From positions 62,001 through 126,000 of the forward strand of contig CAJNDS010002484.1 of assembly GCA_905221605.1 (NCBI GenBank): a DNA stretch of 64,000 nucleotides, written 5' to 3'. The position numbers were made by a program, and so were the translations under genes. This stretch comes from Symbiodinium natans (lineage: Eukaryota > Sar > Dinophyceae > Suessiales > Symbiodiniaceae). Position 1 is the stretch's first letter. Every line of letters starts with the position of its first letter. Below are positions 53,485 through 64,000 of this stretch, piece by piece. The notes beneath the pieces were generated by a model. It searched no databases. It had not been told where the DNA came from and worked only from the letters and a program-made list of their open reading frames with translations.

Positions 53485-53668
53485 TTCTGTCGCATTCCAT
53501 CATGAAGTGCTTGACCGGCTTGACTGCCGAGGCATCCAAGTTTTGTTGCTCAGTGCGGACGCTACGAAACGCACCTTGCACCTTGTGTTCTCGCTGACTT
53601 CCTGCTTGAGGCAGTTGCTTCATTCGGTGCAGCCCTGTGTGAAACGGTACGCCGGCAACTTGCAGTAG
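53485..53668 (+). CDS. candidate exon of a split gene
   Basis: Starts after CCTCTCTGCAG and reads VAFHHEVLDRLDCRGIQV, then LSADATKRTLHLVFSLTSC, ending at TAG 53668. The composition is normal protein and quite unlike the flanking microsatellites. No family recognised; the partner exons are not identified. Confidence 0.3.
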
Positions 53669-53810
53669 CCTTTGCAGCAACCATCACACCATCACTGGTC
53701 CGTGTCCTGATGTGTCTTGCTTCTGTTGCTTCTTGTCGATTGTTGAGAGGATGTTCCCCGCAAGGGCTGGCTCGAGACACCTCCAATGTGCACAGCTCCG
53801 GCAGTGGCAG

Positions 53811-53876
53811 AAGGCACGAAAGGCACGAAAGGCACGAAAGGCACGAAAGGCACGAAAGGCACGAAAGGCACGAGAG
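53811..53876. repeat. GGCACGAAA 9-mer tandem, ~7 copies
   Basis: Perfect nonamers, length a multiple of three, giving a repeated Arg/Lys/Ala peptide or His-Glu-Arg peptide in other frames. The flanking frames are weak. Confidence 0.9.
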
Positions 53877-54628
53877 GAGGCGCACTGGAGAAGGCACTGG
53901 AGAAGGCGGCCAAGGCCTCAGCGTCGGACCAGGGGCAGGTGGGGTGAGAGAAGTCGGGGAGCCGGGGTCCTAGGTACATGAACACCAATGGCGTCCCAGA
54001 TTCCCAGATTCCTCTGGTGGAGTCCAAAGGCGCGTGAAGGGTGCCAAGTCGCGAAGGGTGCCAAGTCGCGCGTTAAGGTTTGTGAAGGCTGTCAAACTGT
54101 GACAGTGACTGTATAAAAGTATGACTTCCTGAGGAAAAGGACATGGCGGCAACGGCGGCAGCGGCGGCAATGCCAAAGCAAATTCCGAGGCGCACCGCAT
54201 GCTGCAACAGGTGACATCTGGTGTGGGCTTCCAATCCGCTAGAAGCAGCATCAGATCATTGACAGATCGATGAGTTACTCAAACCTGATTCGTTTCACTT
54301 TCTTGCAGGGGCATGATGGCAATGTCCCGCTCTTGGCTAGCAGCGTTCTGCATGTTGCCAGCACACTTGCTGCTCCATGAGATTTTGAAGATGCTAGCAG
54401 GTCCACATAGAAGCTGTCCACGAACTAATGTGTTGGCAAAATTGGAAGCAGTCGAGTCCAGTTCTTCGTCAAACGTGAGGCTTCGCCTACAAAGCAGTCC
54501 AGCCTTCAGTAACCAAAGTGCTCGATCGAAGAGTTTATGTGCCACATCATGAGACACTCTGAGACCGTGTCCTTCTCAGGACCGGCAGGGCGCGAGACAA
54601 TTTCTTGTCGGCTGCGGTGCTTGGCAAC

Positions 54629-55020
54629 ATGGTGACGACCTTGACATCTCAATTTGAATTGGCAAAAGGCCCCCAGGCGCACAGCTGCTTTTGCACTGCA
54701 GTTCGCCAATCGAAGGTCAGCCTGGGGTCCGATGCTGCCAATGCAGGCATGATGGCAGCAACCTCGAACGCAATGTGGTCATGCACCATCATGCACCCAA
54801 TGCACCGAGGGCTGATGATTACCCTACATAACGCCCTCTTGCTCAGTCATGTCATTCGAACACATGTGTCGTTGCACATCAGGTACGCCACGCGCGGATC
54901 ATTCAGCAACTCATCCTGGCGTCTGGGAACGAAGCCAGCAAAGCGTATGAGCATCTGGGATTCATACCGTGCACTGGAAGCAGAGCTGAAAGCATGTTGA
55001 AAGCATGTGTGACATGTGTG
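54629..55020 (+). pseudogene. GNAT acetyltransferase-like segment, frame-broken or split
   Basis: One frame gives IMHPMHRGLMITLHNALL (about 54784-54840), resembling the acetyl-CoA-binding motif A region (hydrophobic-P-x-x-R-G). The next frame, open from 54832, gives LILASGNEASKAYEHLGF (about 54919-54972), which fits the GNAT motif B pattern N-x-x-A-x-x-x-Y-x-x-x-G-F. The two motifs are ~48 residues apart, as in the family, but a frame change near 54840-54900 separates them. CACATCAG before 54893 could alternatively be a splice acceptor. GNAT membership is an inference from two short motifs. Confidence 0.4.
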
Positions 55021-55394
55021 GTGTTGATGCGGAAAACCAAGGAAGTGGCAGCGCCGCGGGAAAGCGTCCGTGTGCTCCAAGAGGGACGTAGAAGAGCTCC
55101 AGAGTCACGGCTCTGTAAGGCGCTGACATCCACTGTGCTGGGTAACTGGGTATGGGGGAAGTCTCACTTCCAAGCCTCACTGTGGCAGCCGGAAGGGGTT
55201 CCAGTAAAGGAGGGCTTCGATCTTCTTGTTTCGGGCGAGCCGACATGGCCTATCGCAGGAACGCATTGCGCTCTTTTTTCTTCGCCTTGCATTGTGCATA
55301 CCCTCCCATTGTTTACGCGTACCAGACTCTGAAGGAGGTGTGACTTTTTGGGCAGTGTACACATGACTTGTTTGTTTTTAGTTTTGCGCTCTCT

Positions 55395-55600
55395 ACACTC
55401 TTCCTCTTCCTCTTCCTCTTGCTCTTGCACTTCCTCTTCCTCTTGCTCTTGCCCTTCCTCTTTCTCTTGCTCTTTCACTTCCCCTTCCTCTTCCTCTTTC
55501 CCTTCCCTTCCGCTTTTTCTTGATCCTTCTCATTCTCCTTCTCCTTTGCTTTCTCCATCGCTTTCTCTTTCTCTTTCTCTTTCTCTTTGTCTTTCTCTTT
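55395..55600. repeat. CTTCCTCTT-type pyrimidine tract
   Basis: About 200 bp of imperfect CTTCCT/CTTTCT repeats, ending TTTCTGTATACG. It may be a polypyrimidine-rich intron end. The following frame (LRNDVRKAGNKMQQRRRAN, from about 55625) is a weak exon candidate. Confidence 0.75.
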
Positions 55601-55853
55601 CTGTATACGTGTACACCAGTTTGTCTGCTTGAGGAACGACGTGCGCAAAGCCGGCAACAAGATGCAGCAGCGGAGACGGGCCAATCTCCTCAACCGGCTG
55701 TCGAGTGAAATGACGTCACACGGCTTTCAACCGGAGGCACACCCGAGAGAATGCACGAGGTCCAAAGTGCGCAGCATTTTTCACGCGATACTGGAAGACA
55801 CAATAAGACTGGGGAACGCGTCCACACACACACACACACGCGCACATTCGTAA

Positions 55854-56940
55854 CATTATTTCAAGCAGGCCAAGGGTGTTAAGGGCCGTAAGGGCCCTAA
55901 GGGCCCTAAGGGCCCTGAGGGTGCAATGGGACCCCGCAGTCTTCGAACGTTGGTGATAGCATCTGATAGCAAGTGTAAGTGTACAGTTCATGGGCATCGC
56001 AAGCTTGGGAGCACTGCTTCGTTGTGCAGTGCATGGGATAGGGGTCTACAGGTTGGCCCAGGTTGGCCCAGGTTAGGCCGCCGTCCTTTTTTGCAGAGTG
56101 CCCTGCAGAGTGCTATGCAGAGTAGATGCAGAGTGCTGGCAGTGTAGCGGGCTTCGGTTGTTTCTTTTGGGGTTGCGGAGGGGGCCTTTGGCAACCGCCG
56201 CTCCGTGACCGAGACGCCGAAGCCAGAAGCCAAGCTGCCAGGCCGTGGGCAGAGTTCAGAAAGATGAAATCATGTTTCCTCATGTTTCCTCATCTTTTTG
56301 CTCCAACGTCTGCCCACCAAATCACTCCTTTTGAATGGTTGCTAGTCCATTATGTCATTATGTCTACTCTGCTCAGCGACTGTCAGGGCTTTCTCATGCT
56401 GACTCCTTGGAGTCCTTCGACGGCAGCGGATCAGGCGCGTGCCAGCATGTGCCAGCGTGGAAGATGTGGAAGCTGTCCTAGCTTTTGGCATGGCTCCAGA
56501 TGGCTCCAGATGGCTCCAGGTCGCAAAAGATAGAGCTGGGCTTTTAAGAACAAAGCGCAGTTAAGGAAGTCGGGGAAGGAGTCGAGACCCCTCAATGCGC
56601 AGGAGACAAAAACTGTTGAGCATTACAATAGAAGGCGTCGTCATCACGGGATGTCAGCCTGAGCCGAAGAACCTTCGGAGAAGACGGAAACAAAGCAGAT
56701 CACGGCAAAGGGCCTCGGAGCTCGACTCTGGAAACTAGCTGCACATCTACTCTAGCTGCTGAGACGTCCTGAGACCAAACAGCGGTCGGCAGTTGTCTGC
56801 CCCTTCTGCCCCCCGAACCCCTTGAGGCCACCCTGAGCAGAGTACCACGCATCTTCACGTGATTGTTGGCTTGATAGCAGATGCACGGTCACCGCGGGAA
56901 CTTGTCTGATCTTCTTCTCCCCTCCTCCTATCTCTGCACA
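55854..56940. other. unique DNA with short repeats, no gene seen
   Basis: Small tandem words: AAGGGCCCT at 55885-55915, GGTTGGCCCA at 56051-56072, TGCAGAGTGC at 56095-56140, TGGCTCCAGA at 56491-56520. No convincing coding frame. Confidence 0.4.
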
Positions 56941-56971
56941 AGTTCATCTCTTCCTCTCCTTCTGTGCCTCT

Positions 56972-57075
56972 AGGCAAGCCTTCGGCGTCGAGTGCGACCT
57001 CCAGTGACAGCAGCTCCTCCTCCGACTCCGACTCCGATGAGGAGGAGCGCGCAGCGCACCGGGGGCCCCCCCGGG
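56972..57075 (+). CDS. candidate exon, Ser/Asp/Glu-rich
   Basis: After TTCTGTGCCTCTAG, the frame encodes KPSASSATSSDSSSSSDSDSDEEER and so on, an acidic phospho-type low-complexity segment, up to GTCTCTCTCC (a possible donor). A CTCCATCTCCCT repeat follows (57080-57240) and ends CCTCTCCCAG, another acceptor-like site before GTGCCGGGCCTGGGC. This suits a split gene with a microsatellite intron but is unproven. Confidence 0.3.
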
Positions 57076-57079
57076 TCTC

Positions 57080-57240
57080 TCTCCACCCCTCTCCACACTC
57101 TCTCCATCTCTCTCCATCTCCCTCCATCTCCCTCCATCTCCCTCCATCTCCCTTCATCTCCATCTCCTTCCATCTCCCTCCATCTCCATCTCCCTCCATC
57201 TCCCCCCATCTCCCTCCATCTCCCTCTCTCCCTCTCCCAG
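57080..57240. repeat. CTCCATCTCCCT repeat
   Basis: Imperfect 12-mer tandem, C/T-only strand, bracketed by donor-like and acceptor-like sequences. Confidence 0.85.
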
Positions 57241-57472
57241 GTGCCGGGCCTGGGCTTCATGCGCCTGTCAGTGCCCCGGAGAGCGACAGAAGCCCCTTCC
57301 ACAAGTTACACCACGTTACGTTACTCTGCCATGCTGTGCCATGCTGTGCCATGCTGTGCCCCTCTCTCTCCTCCCGGAATTGTTGCCGCAGCCATGATGG
57401 AAGTCTTATTGTCAGATCGGTGATATCCATATTGAAACGACACATGAAACTTTTTGAACCCCAGGGGGCAGG

Positions 57473-58338
57473 GTCGAGAAACATCACGTTCAGCGTCGAG
57501 TAAACATCACGTTAAGACTCCAGTGCGCATCCATCCCCAAGTCGAGCCCCTCCCCAGGCTGCCCGCCAGGAATTTTTCGGACCCCGCAGAACGCATTTGG
57601 TGTTTTATGCCTTGTAAGTGGCGGGGCTTCCCGTAACGCATTTTCCAGTCGCTGGAAGATGCAGGGGGCCTCCTCCGGGTGCCACGAGACACCAGAGGTA
57701 AGGCAGTGGTGCTTCCGGAGGCTTCCCGTGTATGTTCCAGTCCCCGCAAAATGAACAAGGCCCTGCCTCAACTGTATACGGGTAGGAAACTTCAAAAGCA
57801 ACGTTCAAAAGCAACGTTTCAAACACTTCAAATGACTGTATTCATAGAAGACAACCTGAATTTCAAGATTCATACGAGAGAACAGTTATATGTATGAACT
57901 CGGGGTATTTGATAAACCCCTGTTTCGGAAAAAAAGCCAAAGCTCAACAAGAAAGTGAATGAGTTGGTTAAAATCAGGGTAAAACAAGCAACCAAATACA
58001 AAACATGGACGAACAAAAAACTGCCATTTTGACATAACAACCCAAAAAAAGCAAGCAGAACCGATAGCAAAACCCCAAAAAAGAAACACAAAAAGAAACA
58101 CGCAACATAAAATGCGGGAAGGCGCTACAGAAATCAGCTCCAACAAATTAGGTTGCAAGATAAAAGAAAGGAGGGCGCACACTGGAGTCTTAACACTGTG
58201 TTTTTTTCGGCACGCGCCGGGTCCAGCAAGCATTCACGTCAAGACTCGAGTGCGCATCCAAGGGTGCACACTGGACAGAGAACCGTCCAGACCCCCCGTA
58301 GGATGCACACTCGAGTCTTAACGTGATGTTTTCTCGAC
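57473..58338. mobile_element. putative 866-bp non-autonomous TIR element
   Basis: The left end begins GTCGAGAAACATCACGTT and repeats AACATCACGTTAAGACTCCA just inside (from 57503). The right end is the inverse: GAGTCTTAACGTGATGTTTT then CTCGAC, ending 58338. Terminal inverted repeats of ~20 bp plus a ~27-bp inner pair. Further inverted pieces of the same motif (CACACTGGAGTCTTAAC, AAGACTCGAGTGCGCATCC) occur at 58183-58275. No transposase frame inside and no clear target-site duplication. Confidence 0.6.
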
Positions 58339-59255
58339 TCCCCTCCCTTCATGAAGATCTTCGACAGCGTTGAATTGAAGAGTCTCCGAGAGCATCGAAA
58401 GAAAACTGAGGCACGTCTCAGATATGATATGGCTCAAATTTTCCGCGAGCAAAGCGGTTAACAGGATGGCTGTTTGGTTTGGAAGGCAGATGCGTATCAT
58501 GCTGGAGTGGAAGAGAGTTTGGAGTGTCCAGTCGTTCGAAGCGAACCTGGAGGCCTCAGGAGCGCACGAACCGTTGAATAAAGTTGAATGTGAAGTTGAA
58601 TGTGAAGCTGAATGTGAAGTGGGAAGAATCTGGGGGGGGGGGGGGGCGATTCCAAGCCGTCTGCTCCGGACAATTGCCCCCCCAAGTACATCTCTGCAGC
58701 GCGCTCGAAGCGAGGACTGGGCGCCGGGCCTCTTTGACGGCCGAGAACCCCGTGAACCTGGTCGCCCAGAGGACGCCTTGCACTTCACACCTTCCTTCGC
58801 TTTCTCTTCTTCTTCTTTCGCTCTCTCTTCTTGGCTCTTTTTCCGCTGTTTTTTGAAAGTCGAGGAGGATCGCCGTTCGGCAGCCCTCCCTGCTTCAGCA
58901 GCCGGCCTTCGGGCAGCTCGTGCGCCATTCGATCAGCCCGGGTTCCGCGGCCCATCCGGGCGGCCTTCCCGGACTTCCAGGGGACGTGGGGGCCCCCGGT
59001 TTCAACAGCAGTCGAGAGAAGCGCAAGTCGAGAAGCAGCCAAAGAAGTTGCAGCGTTGCAGCGGCCCTGTGAGCTTTCTTTTCACATAGCTCTCGTTTTT
59101 TCCCCAACGGCTTGAGCTTTGGGGTCGTCAGCCCTTCAGGGGTCCAGCGTTGGTTCCGCGAAGGAGGGGCGTCTGGAGTGGGTTGTGGAGCAGGTTTCGG
59201 GGTTCCGGATTCCGGAAGAAGGCTGGGTGTATGCCACCACGCCCTGTGTTGTTTG
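58339..59255. other. unique DNA with a possible coding frame
   Basis: An open frame on + (58424-59089) contains SGRPSRTSRGRGGPRF, an RG-rich stretch, but also crosses a poly-G run (58633-58645), so at most the part after 58860 could be an exon. Confidence 0.3.
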
Positions 59256-60072
59256 TGAGTTCACATTGGCAAGGCCCCAGCCTGAATGTGATGCCTTGTG
59301 TTTTTCGTGAGTTCACGTGGGAAGGCCCGAGCCTGTATGTCACATGGCAAGGCGCAAGCCTGTGCGTCACGCTTGTGTTTTTCGTGAGTTCACGTGGGAA
59401 AGGCTCCAGCCTGTATGTCACCCCTTGTGCTTTTTGGTGAGTTCACATGGCAAGGCCCCAGCTTGTATGTCACGCTCCGTTTTTTTCACGCGGCAAGACC
59501 CCAGTCTGTATGTCACGCCCTGTGTTTGTCGCGAGTCGTGAGTTTACATGGCAAGACCCCAGCCTGTATGTCACGCCCTGTGTTTTTCGTGAGTTCTCAT
59601 GGCAAGGCCCTAGCCTGTATGGCACGTCCTGTCCAGCCTGTATGTCACGCCTTGTGTTTTTCGTGAATTCATGTGGCAAGGCCCCCAGCCTGTGTCACGC
59701 CCCGTGTTTTCTCGTGAGTTCACATGGCAAGGCCCCAGCCTTCATGTCACGCCCTGTATCACAATTTAGCAAGTCTTTGTACGCGCGGGTGAAAAGAAGT
59801 GTATACTCTTGCCCCGTTCGAAGTGGATGACAGGGCTTATACAATATTATTTCCTTGTCCAAAACCCAAATTCCAAATAATTCCAATTATAGAATTCGTG
59901 CGCCTCTTCGTTGCTGTATGGTCTTCTAGGGCATTCGCTTCGTTCTCGCAATCGCAAGCTCATTTGTTCACCGTGTTTTTCGTGAGTTCACATGGCAAGG
60001 CCCGAAGCCTGCAGGTCACGCCCTGTTTTTTGTCGCGAGTGCATATTGGCAAGGCCCCAGCCTGCACACTTC
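59256..60072 (+). repeat. ~51-bp tandem repeat (GTGAGTTCACATGGCAAGGC)
   Basis: About 12-15 diverged copies of a unit GTGAGTTCACATGGCAAGGC...CCTGTATGTCACGCCCTGTG, interrupted by unique DNA at ~59760-59965. Frames across it repeat peptides in all phases and are not accepted as genes. Confidence 0.85.
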
Positions 60073-60302
60073 TGTCACGAGAAAGAGAGAAACTGTCCAG
60101 GAATACACGAAGCCACACGCGAGCAGGAACAGAAGTAGTATCCCAGCAGGTATCCCCAACAGCAGCAGAACGCGCAAAGGCAAGTCCGATAGCAGTTAGA
60201 GGTTGCAACAGGCATGCGCTGACTCCTTGAGCGCACACTCCCTCGGATTGCTTTCATGGGCTCTTCATTGATGCGCATGCGGCATGGGGCCTTGCCATGT
60301 GA

Positions 60303-60341
<39 letters not shown>

Positions 60342-60759
60342 ACTTCTGTGAGGCACGTCCAAAGAGACAGTCGCAGTGGGGATGCAGCCTCAGCGTTGAG
60401 CGAGTTCAGCGCTGCAAGGCACAAGAGCGACAGGTTGCATGTTGCTGAGAGCAATCAGCTCGCCAAGCTTTAGGTCAGATTGCAGGACTCGCCAGACTTC
60501 TTCGGCCCAAAGAAGGAAACGAGCGTGTGACGCTGTGACGCTGTGACGCTGTGTGCGAGTCATATTGCTCCCACAAGGCCTGCAACTCCTCTTAAGTCTT
60601 AAGCCCTACACTTATGTCGCTCCCACAAGCATGCCTCTGGCATGGTGAGGAAGTAAAGTAAAAGCTCAAAATTCGCTCACGCAGTAATTACCTAAGCAGT
60701 TGTGTAACTCAGAAATTGGGCCATCATCAAGCGACTCAAAAAGAAGGTCAGAGGGTCAT

Positions 60760-60796
<37 letters not shown>

Positions 60797-61560
60797 AGCC
60801 GAGCTAGCAGTGCAGCCACAGCTTTTTTGCAAGATACGATAGGGTTCGGTTTAGGCACAGACTTGTCAGTCTTAGGGTTGGGACTTTGAGCTCGTCGGGG
60901 CCGGGGGGTGGGGGGTGGGAGGGAGGGCAGGGAGGGGAAGGCCGGGCCGGGGGTCTGTTCGTGGCTGCGCTTGTGGGTCTATCGTGACTCCCTCAGTGAC
61001 TTGTATGTTGAGTTGGTTTTTTTTGAGCTGTTTTTGAGTCGTTTTTTGATATTTTTTGCGTTTTACAAGGGAAAACTCACAATCTCGCCTGGCCTCTCGT
61101 CTCGCATTCCAGGCCTACCTGGAATTACACTCATAAGAACACGGAAACACCCGCAGGAAACAAAAGATGGTCTGCGGGTTTCGACAAGGCCTCGTTTCTT
61201 CAGCTGACTGTTTGCTGTGGACGATCTCTGTGTATTGAGTTGTGTCATCTTTTCCTTGGTTCTGTTGATTTCCGAAGTGCCCCAGCAACTCAATTGAGGT
61301 AGGCAGTGACCTGTTTCTGATTTGATATTCCGAGCTTGTATTCTTAAGAAGCCGAGAAAGATGAGAAGAGTGGACAGGACCTGGATCCAGCATTTCTGGG
61401 CCACCAGACGAGTCCGGCGCGCTGCGCAGTCAAGCCATGACGAGTTTGCTGGGTTGGGAATCATGAGAAAGGAAGCATGAAAGGAAGCATCAACAGACAT
61501 GCGAGATTCAGTGTGAGGCAAGAGTGATGTGGAGCAGAGCGACACCCAAGACGAAGCCAT
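60073..61560. other. unique DNA with small microsatellites, no gene seen
   Basis: (CT)n at 60308-60339, GTGACGCT at 60527-60550, (CTG)n at 60762-60791. The minus frame at 61063-61608 has no motif. Confidence 0.4.
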
Positions 61561-61672
61561 CAACGAAGGTTGGGTTGGGCTTTGCGGGCATGGGGATGGA
61601 TGTTCCAAAGTGGTAACAAACGATTACAAATGGTGGATTCTTGCTGCAGCGTGGTGCCCGGTGACTCTTTCC

Positions 61673-61740
61673 CAGGCAAAGGCGTCGAACTCACAGTTGC
61701 TCAGCGACGCAAGCTCCCAGAGGCCATGCTGAAGCGAATG
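61673..61740 (+). CDS. candidate exon
   Basis: After TCTTTCCCAG, the frame reads KGVELTVAQRRKLPEAMLKR. It is short, charged and protein-like, then runs into a hydrophobic stretch (FFGLVVIVVTLCYALF) that could be a membrane helix or intron. Weak. Confidence 0.2.
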
Positions 61741-62194
61741 GCCGCTTTTTTTGGACTTGTAGTGATTGTTGTGACTCTTTGCTATGCTTTGTTTGACTTT
61801 GTTTTGCTTGTCAGGTCTTTGGCATCTCAAAGTTTCGGGACAGGAGAGCACATTTCCTTAAATCCCTGCGCTGCTCCATTGGTGCGAATTCGACGTGTCG
61901 ACACTGTCGACACCCTCGAGACACCTTTTCGCATGTCGATGTCGAGCAGCGCAACGTTCCAGTGCTCTCGGTGAGTTGCCAGAGTTTTGCCCCGTGAGAG
62001 GACGACCATTCTCGGACAGCAGTGGCAGGAGCCGGCGCCGACTTTGAAGCGCTTCCACCTCGAGGTGCAATAGTTGCGAGTGCAACAGTGCTCTCAGCTG
62101 AAAATGGCTCTAGAGCACAAAAAAAACTAAAACAAATGTTGCTTAGCAAAACGAAAACAGGGGAGAGACAAGTCTTGAAGAGCTTGCCAGAGAG

Positions 62195-62521
62195 GTGGCG
62201 GAACGGCTCGGGCTGGACGCTGCCGCCGGAGACTGGGATCCAGGCGGGAGTTGGAAGAATGAAAGCGAAGGCAAAAAAGAGAGAACAAGGGAGAGGAAGA
62301 GGGCGAAGGGCGAAAGGCGAAAGAGAGAGAACAGAAATGGCAGCCCTTCATGCCGCGCGGAAGAAGAGGGAACAGTAATTCAGTGCTCGAGTGACCCTGA
62401 CCCCCGAGAATGGACACAGGGAAGGGGGTTCCCCGCACAAGCCGTGACCTACCAAGAGTGCGAGAAACAGAGGAAAAGGGATGAATGGTTTAATGCTAAA
62501 GGCTACATGGAACAGTTATGA
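62195..62521 (+). CDS. candidate coding exon(s)
   Basis: 108-codon frame ending TGA. The first half is Lys/Arg/Glu low-complexity. The last ~30 residues (AQAVTYQECEKQRKRDEWF and on) look like ordinary protein. No family recognised. Confidence 0.3.
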   Translation: MAERLGLDAAAGDWDPGGSWKNESEGKKERTRERKRAKGERRKRENRNGSPSCRAEEEGTVIQCSSDPDPREWTQGRGFPAQAVTYQECEKQRKRDEWFNAKGYMEQL

Positions 62522-62600
62522 TTCGTGATGAGTGGGTATTTGGGTTGAACTTTGTCAAGCACTTCAGAAATCGAAATTTCCGAGTTTTTTCCTAGGCCAG

Positions 62601-62720
62601 ACCTACGTGATGGACGTGGCAAAGCTCGAGGAGCTGGCGGAGCGGAAGATTCTGCGGCACCAGGAAGAAGCCGCCACCAAAGTCCAGACCAGGCCCAGAA
62701 AGACACATGGGAGAAGAGAG
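62601..62720 (+). CDS. candidate exon
   Basis: After TTTTTTCCTAGGCCAG, the frame reads TYVMDVAKLEELAERKIL and RHQEEAATKVQTRPRK, an amphipathic helical segment, then dissolves into (GA)n. It fits a split gene with GA-rich introns. Confidence 0.3.
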
Positions 62721-62743
62721 AGGAGAGAGAGAAGAGAGAGAGA

Positions 62744-62785
<42 letters not shown>

Positions 62786-63031
62786 AGAGAGAGAGAAGAG
62801 AGAGAGAAGAGACATGGGTCGAAAACAGGCCCTGTTCAGGTGGCATAGCTGCTGTGGCCAATGGGCCACCGTGTGAGTGGTAGCGCGATACTGGAGCGGG
62901 AGCGGGGCGCGCTGTCGCGCGGGGGGTCCTGGGCCCCTCAAGCCCCTAAGAAAAAAAGAAAGAAAGAGAGAAGAGAGAGAAGAGAGAGAAGAGAGAGAGG
63001 AGAGAGAGGAGAGAGAAGAGAGAGAGCAGCG
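62715..63031. repeat. (GA)n-rich tracts
   Basis: GAGAGA/GAAGAGAGA tracts at 62715-62812 and 62950-63031, around a unique segment (62815-62948). Confidence 0.85.
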
Positions 63032-63185
63032 CAGAACTCATTGGGGGGGCTGGCCCTCCGGAACCAGACGCCTATTCAAACCGAAGAGACCAGTTTTCGC
63101 CAGCCGAGCCAATGAGGGTCATGACAAAAACAAGCCAAGCAGGCGCGGAATGCTGCCAGAAAGATGAGGGGGTACGACGTGCCGG

Positions 63186-63350
63186 ATGGGCACGTCCATG
63201 GGGCCCGGCGCCCTACAACTACCCGGAGCCCCGCTGAGAGAGGAAGATGCTGAGCGCCCCAGCGCAAGTGAGCTCAGGGCCGACCGTGACGAGAACGAGT
63301 CACCGGGACTGCGTTGGAGTGGGGGCTACGACGACGGCAAGAAGAACTGA
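63186..63350 (+). CDS. candidate C-terminal exon or small ORF, acidic
   Basis: ATG 63186 to TGA 63350, 54 residues, with PLREEDAERPSASELRADR and ESPGLRWSGGYDDGKKN. It is acidic, ends basic, and lies between GA tracts in line with the 62.2 and 62.6 kb candidates. An in-frame stop lies just upstream (63165), so it is a separate small ORF or a spliced exon. Confidence 0.3.
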   Translation: MGTSMGPGALQLPGAPLREEDAERPSASELRADRDENESPGLRWSGGYDDGKKN

Positions 63351-63691
63351 GCCACAAGGAAGCGGACGCGTCTGAGTCCAATGAAGAACACCAGACGCAG
63401 AGTGCTTGGGGCCCTGGGTGACTGATGAGGACTTAGGTTAGGGGGGTCTATGGGGGTAGTATCATTGCTTGGGGGCCCTGAATGACAGTCCAACCTAGTG
63501 AGGGCCGGAAGAGCACAGTCTCACACTCAGCAGGCGAGATGTGAAGCAGGGGGGTAGGGGGTAGTGGTTTGGGACATTCAGTTGAGGGCTGGGGGCAGAG
63601 CAGCACATCATTGTCTTCAGCTGTACCCGAGTACCGCTCCGGAAACAGGGGCGGGCGATGACGCCCGGAGGCTTCGGCCTCCACGCCCTCC

Positions 63692-64000
<309 letters not shown>

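Noticed and set aside
53104..53680. Minus frames of 120-127 codons with an Ala-Trp-Gln-Arg-Met-like repeat
   Set aside because: Readthrough of the 10-mer tandem.
59150..59830. Repeated frames such as SHGKAPACMSRPVFF
   Set aside because: Present in all phases of the ~51-bp repeat and diverging without codon bias.

Overview
The window looks like a draft-assembly piece of a repeat-rich alga-like eukaryotic nuclear genome, most probably a dinoflagellate. The evidence is many (TTTAGGG)n/(CCCTAAA)n blocks (the plant/dinoflagellate-type telomere unit), very long intronless retroelement ORFs of the kind that fill dinoflagellate genomes, dense microsatellites and a 100-base N gap at 11169-11268. I did not see a complete dinoflagellate spliced-leader sequence, so the taxon is an inference. 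I recognised no rRNA, tRNA, CRISPR array or bacterial-type operon.

Layout: 1-10.3 kb is subtelomere-like, with about 20 telomere-type repeat islands in both orientations, short palindromic (MITE-like) elements in at least four families, and a small AT-rich island with a broken coding segment. After the gap, 11.3-12.9 kb holds an AT-rich hairpin array, a ~54-56 bp tandem repeat built on a 28-bp palindrome, and an 87-bp hairpin repeat. 13.4-18.1 kb is a 1.4-kb tandem of purine/pyrimidine-biased DNA. 18.5-44 kb is the coding core, almost all on + and almost all retroelement-derived. It holds a 2167-codon LINE-like ORF; a run of linked or frame-broken ORFs; a 1080-codon ORF with a GFSAG motif and an N-terminal SF1-helicase core; then a gag-protease ORF that seems to sit in the broken end of the helicase. 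41.8-44.4 kb is a 65-bp GC-rich satellite that splits a 2OG-oxygenase-like fragment. 44.6-45.4 kb is (TAG)n. 46-47.5 kb carries decayed relatives of the core ORFs. 47.6-64 kb is a mosaic of inverted repeats, microsatellites, a putative 866-bp TIR element, a broken GNAT acetyltransferase segment and possible exons of split genes.

How the genes may work together: the LINE ORF carries endonuclease, reverse transcriptase, zinc-finger and RNase H modules in one chain. C-terminal to RNase H it carries motifs that read like a family-A/TV-pol-type DNA polymerase palm, which I do not know from any described LINE. Its stop overlaps the next start as TGATG. The same junction recurs before the gag-protease ORF and before a decayed copy of the GFSAG domain, which suggests stop-restart coupling as a shared expression strategy. 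Whether the LINE, the GFSAG/helicase ORF and the ORFs between them form one giant element or a nest of several is not settled by the sequence alone.
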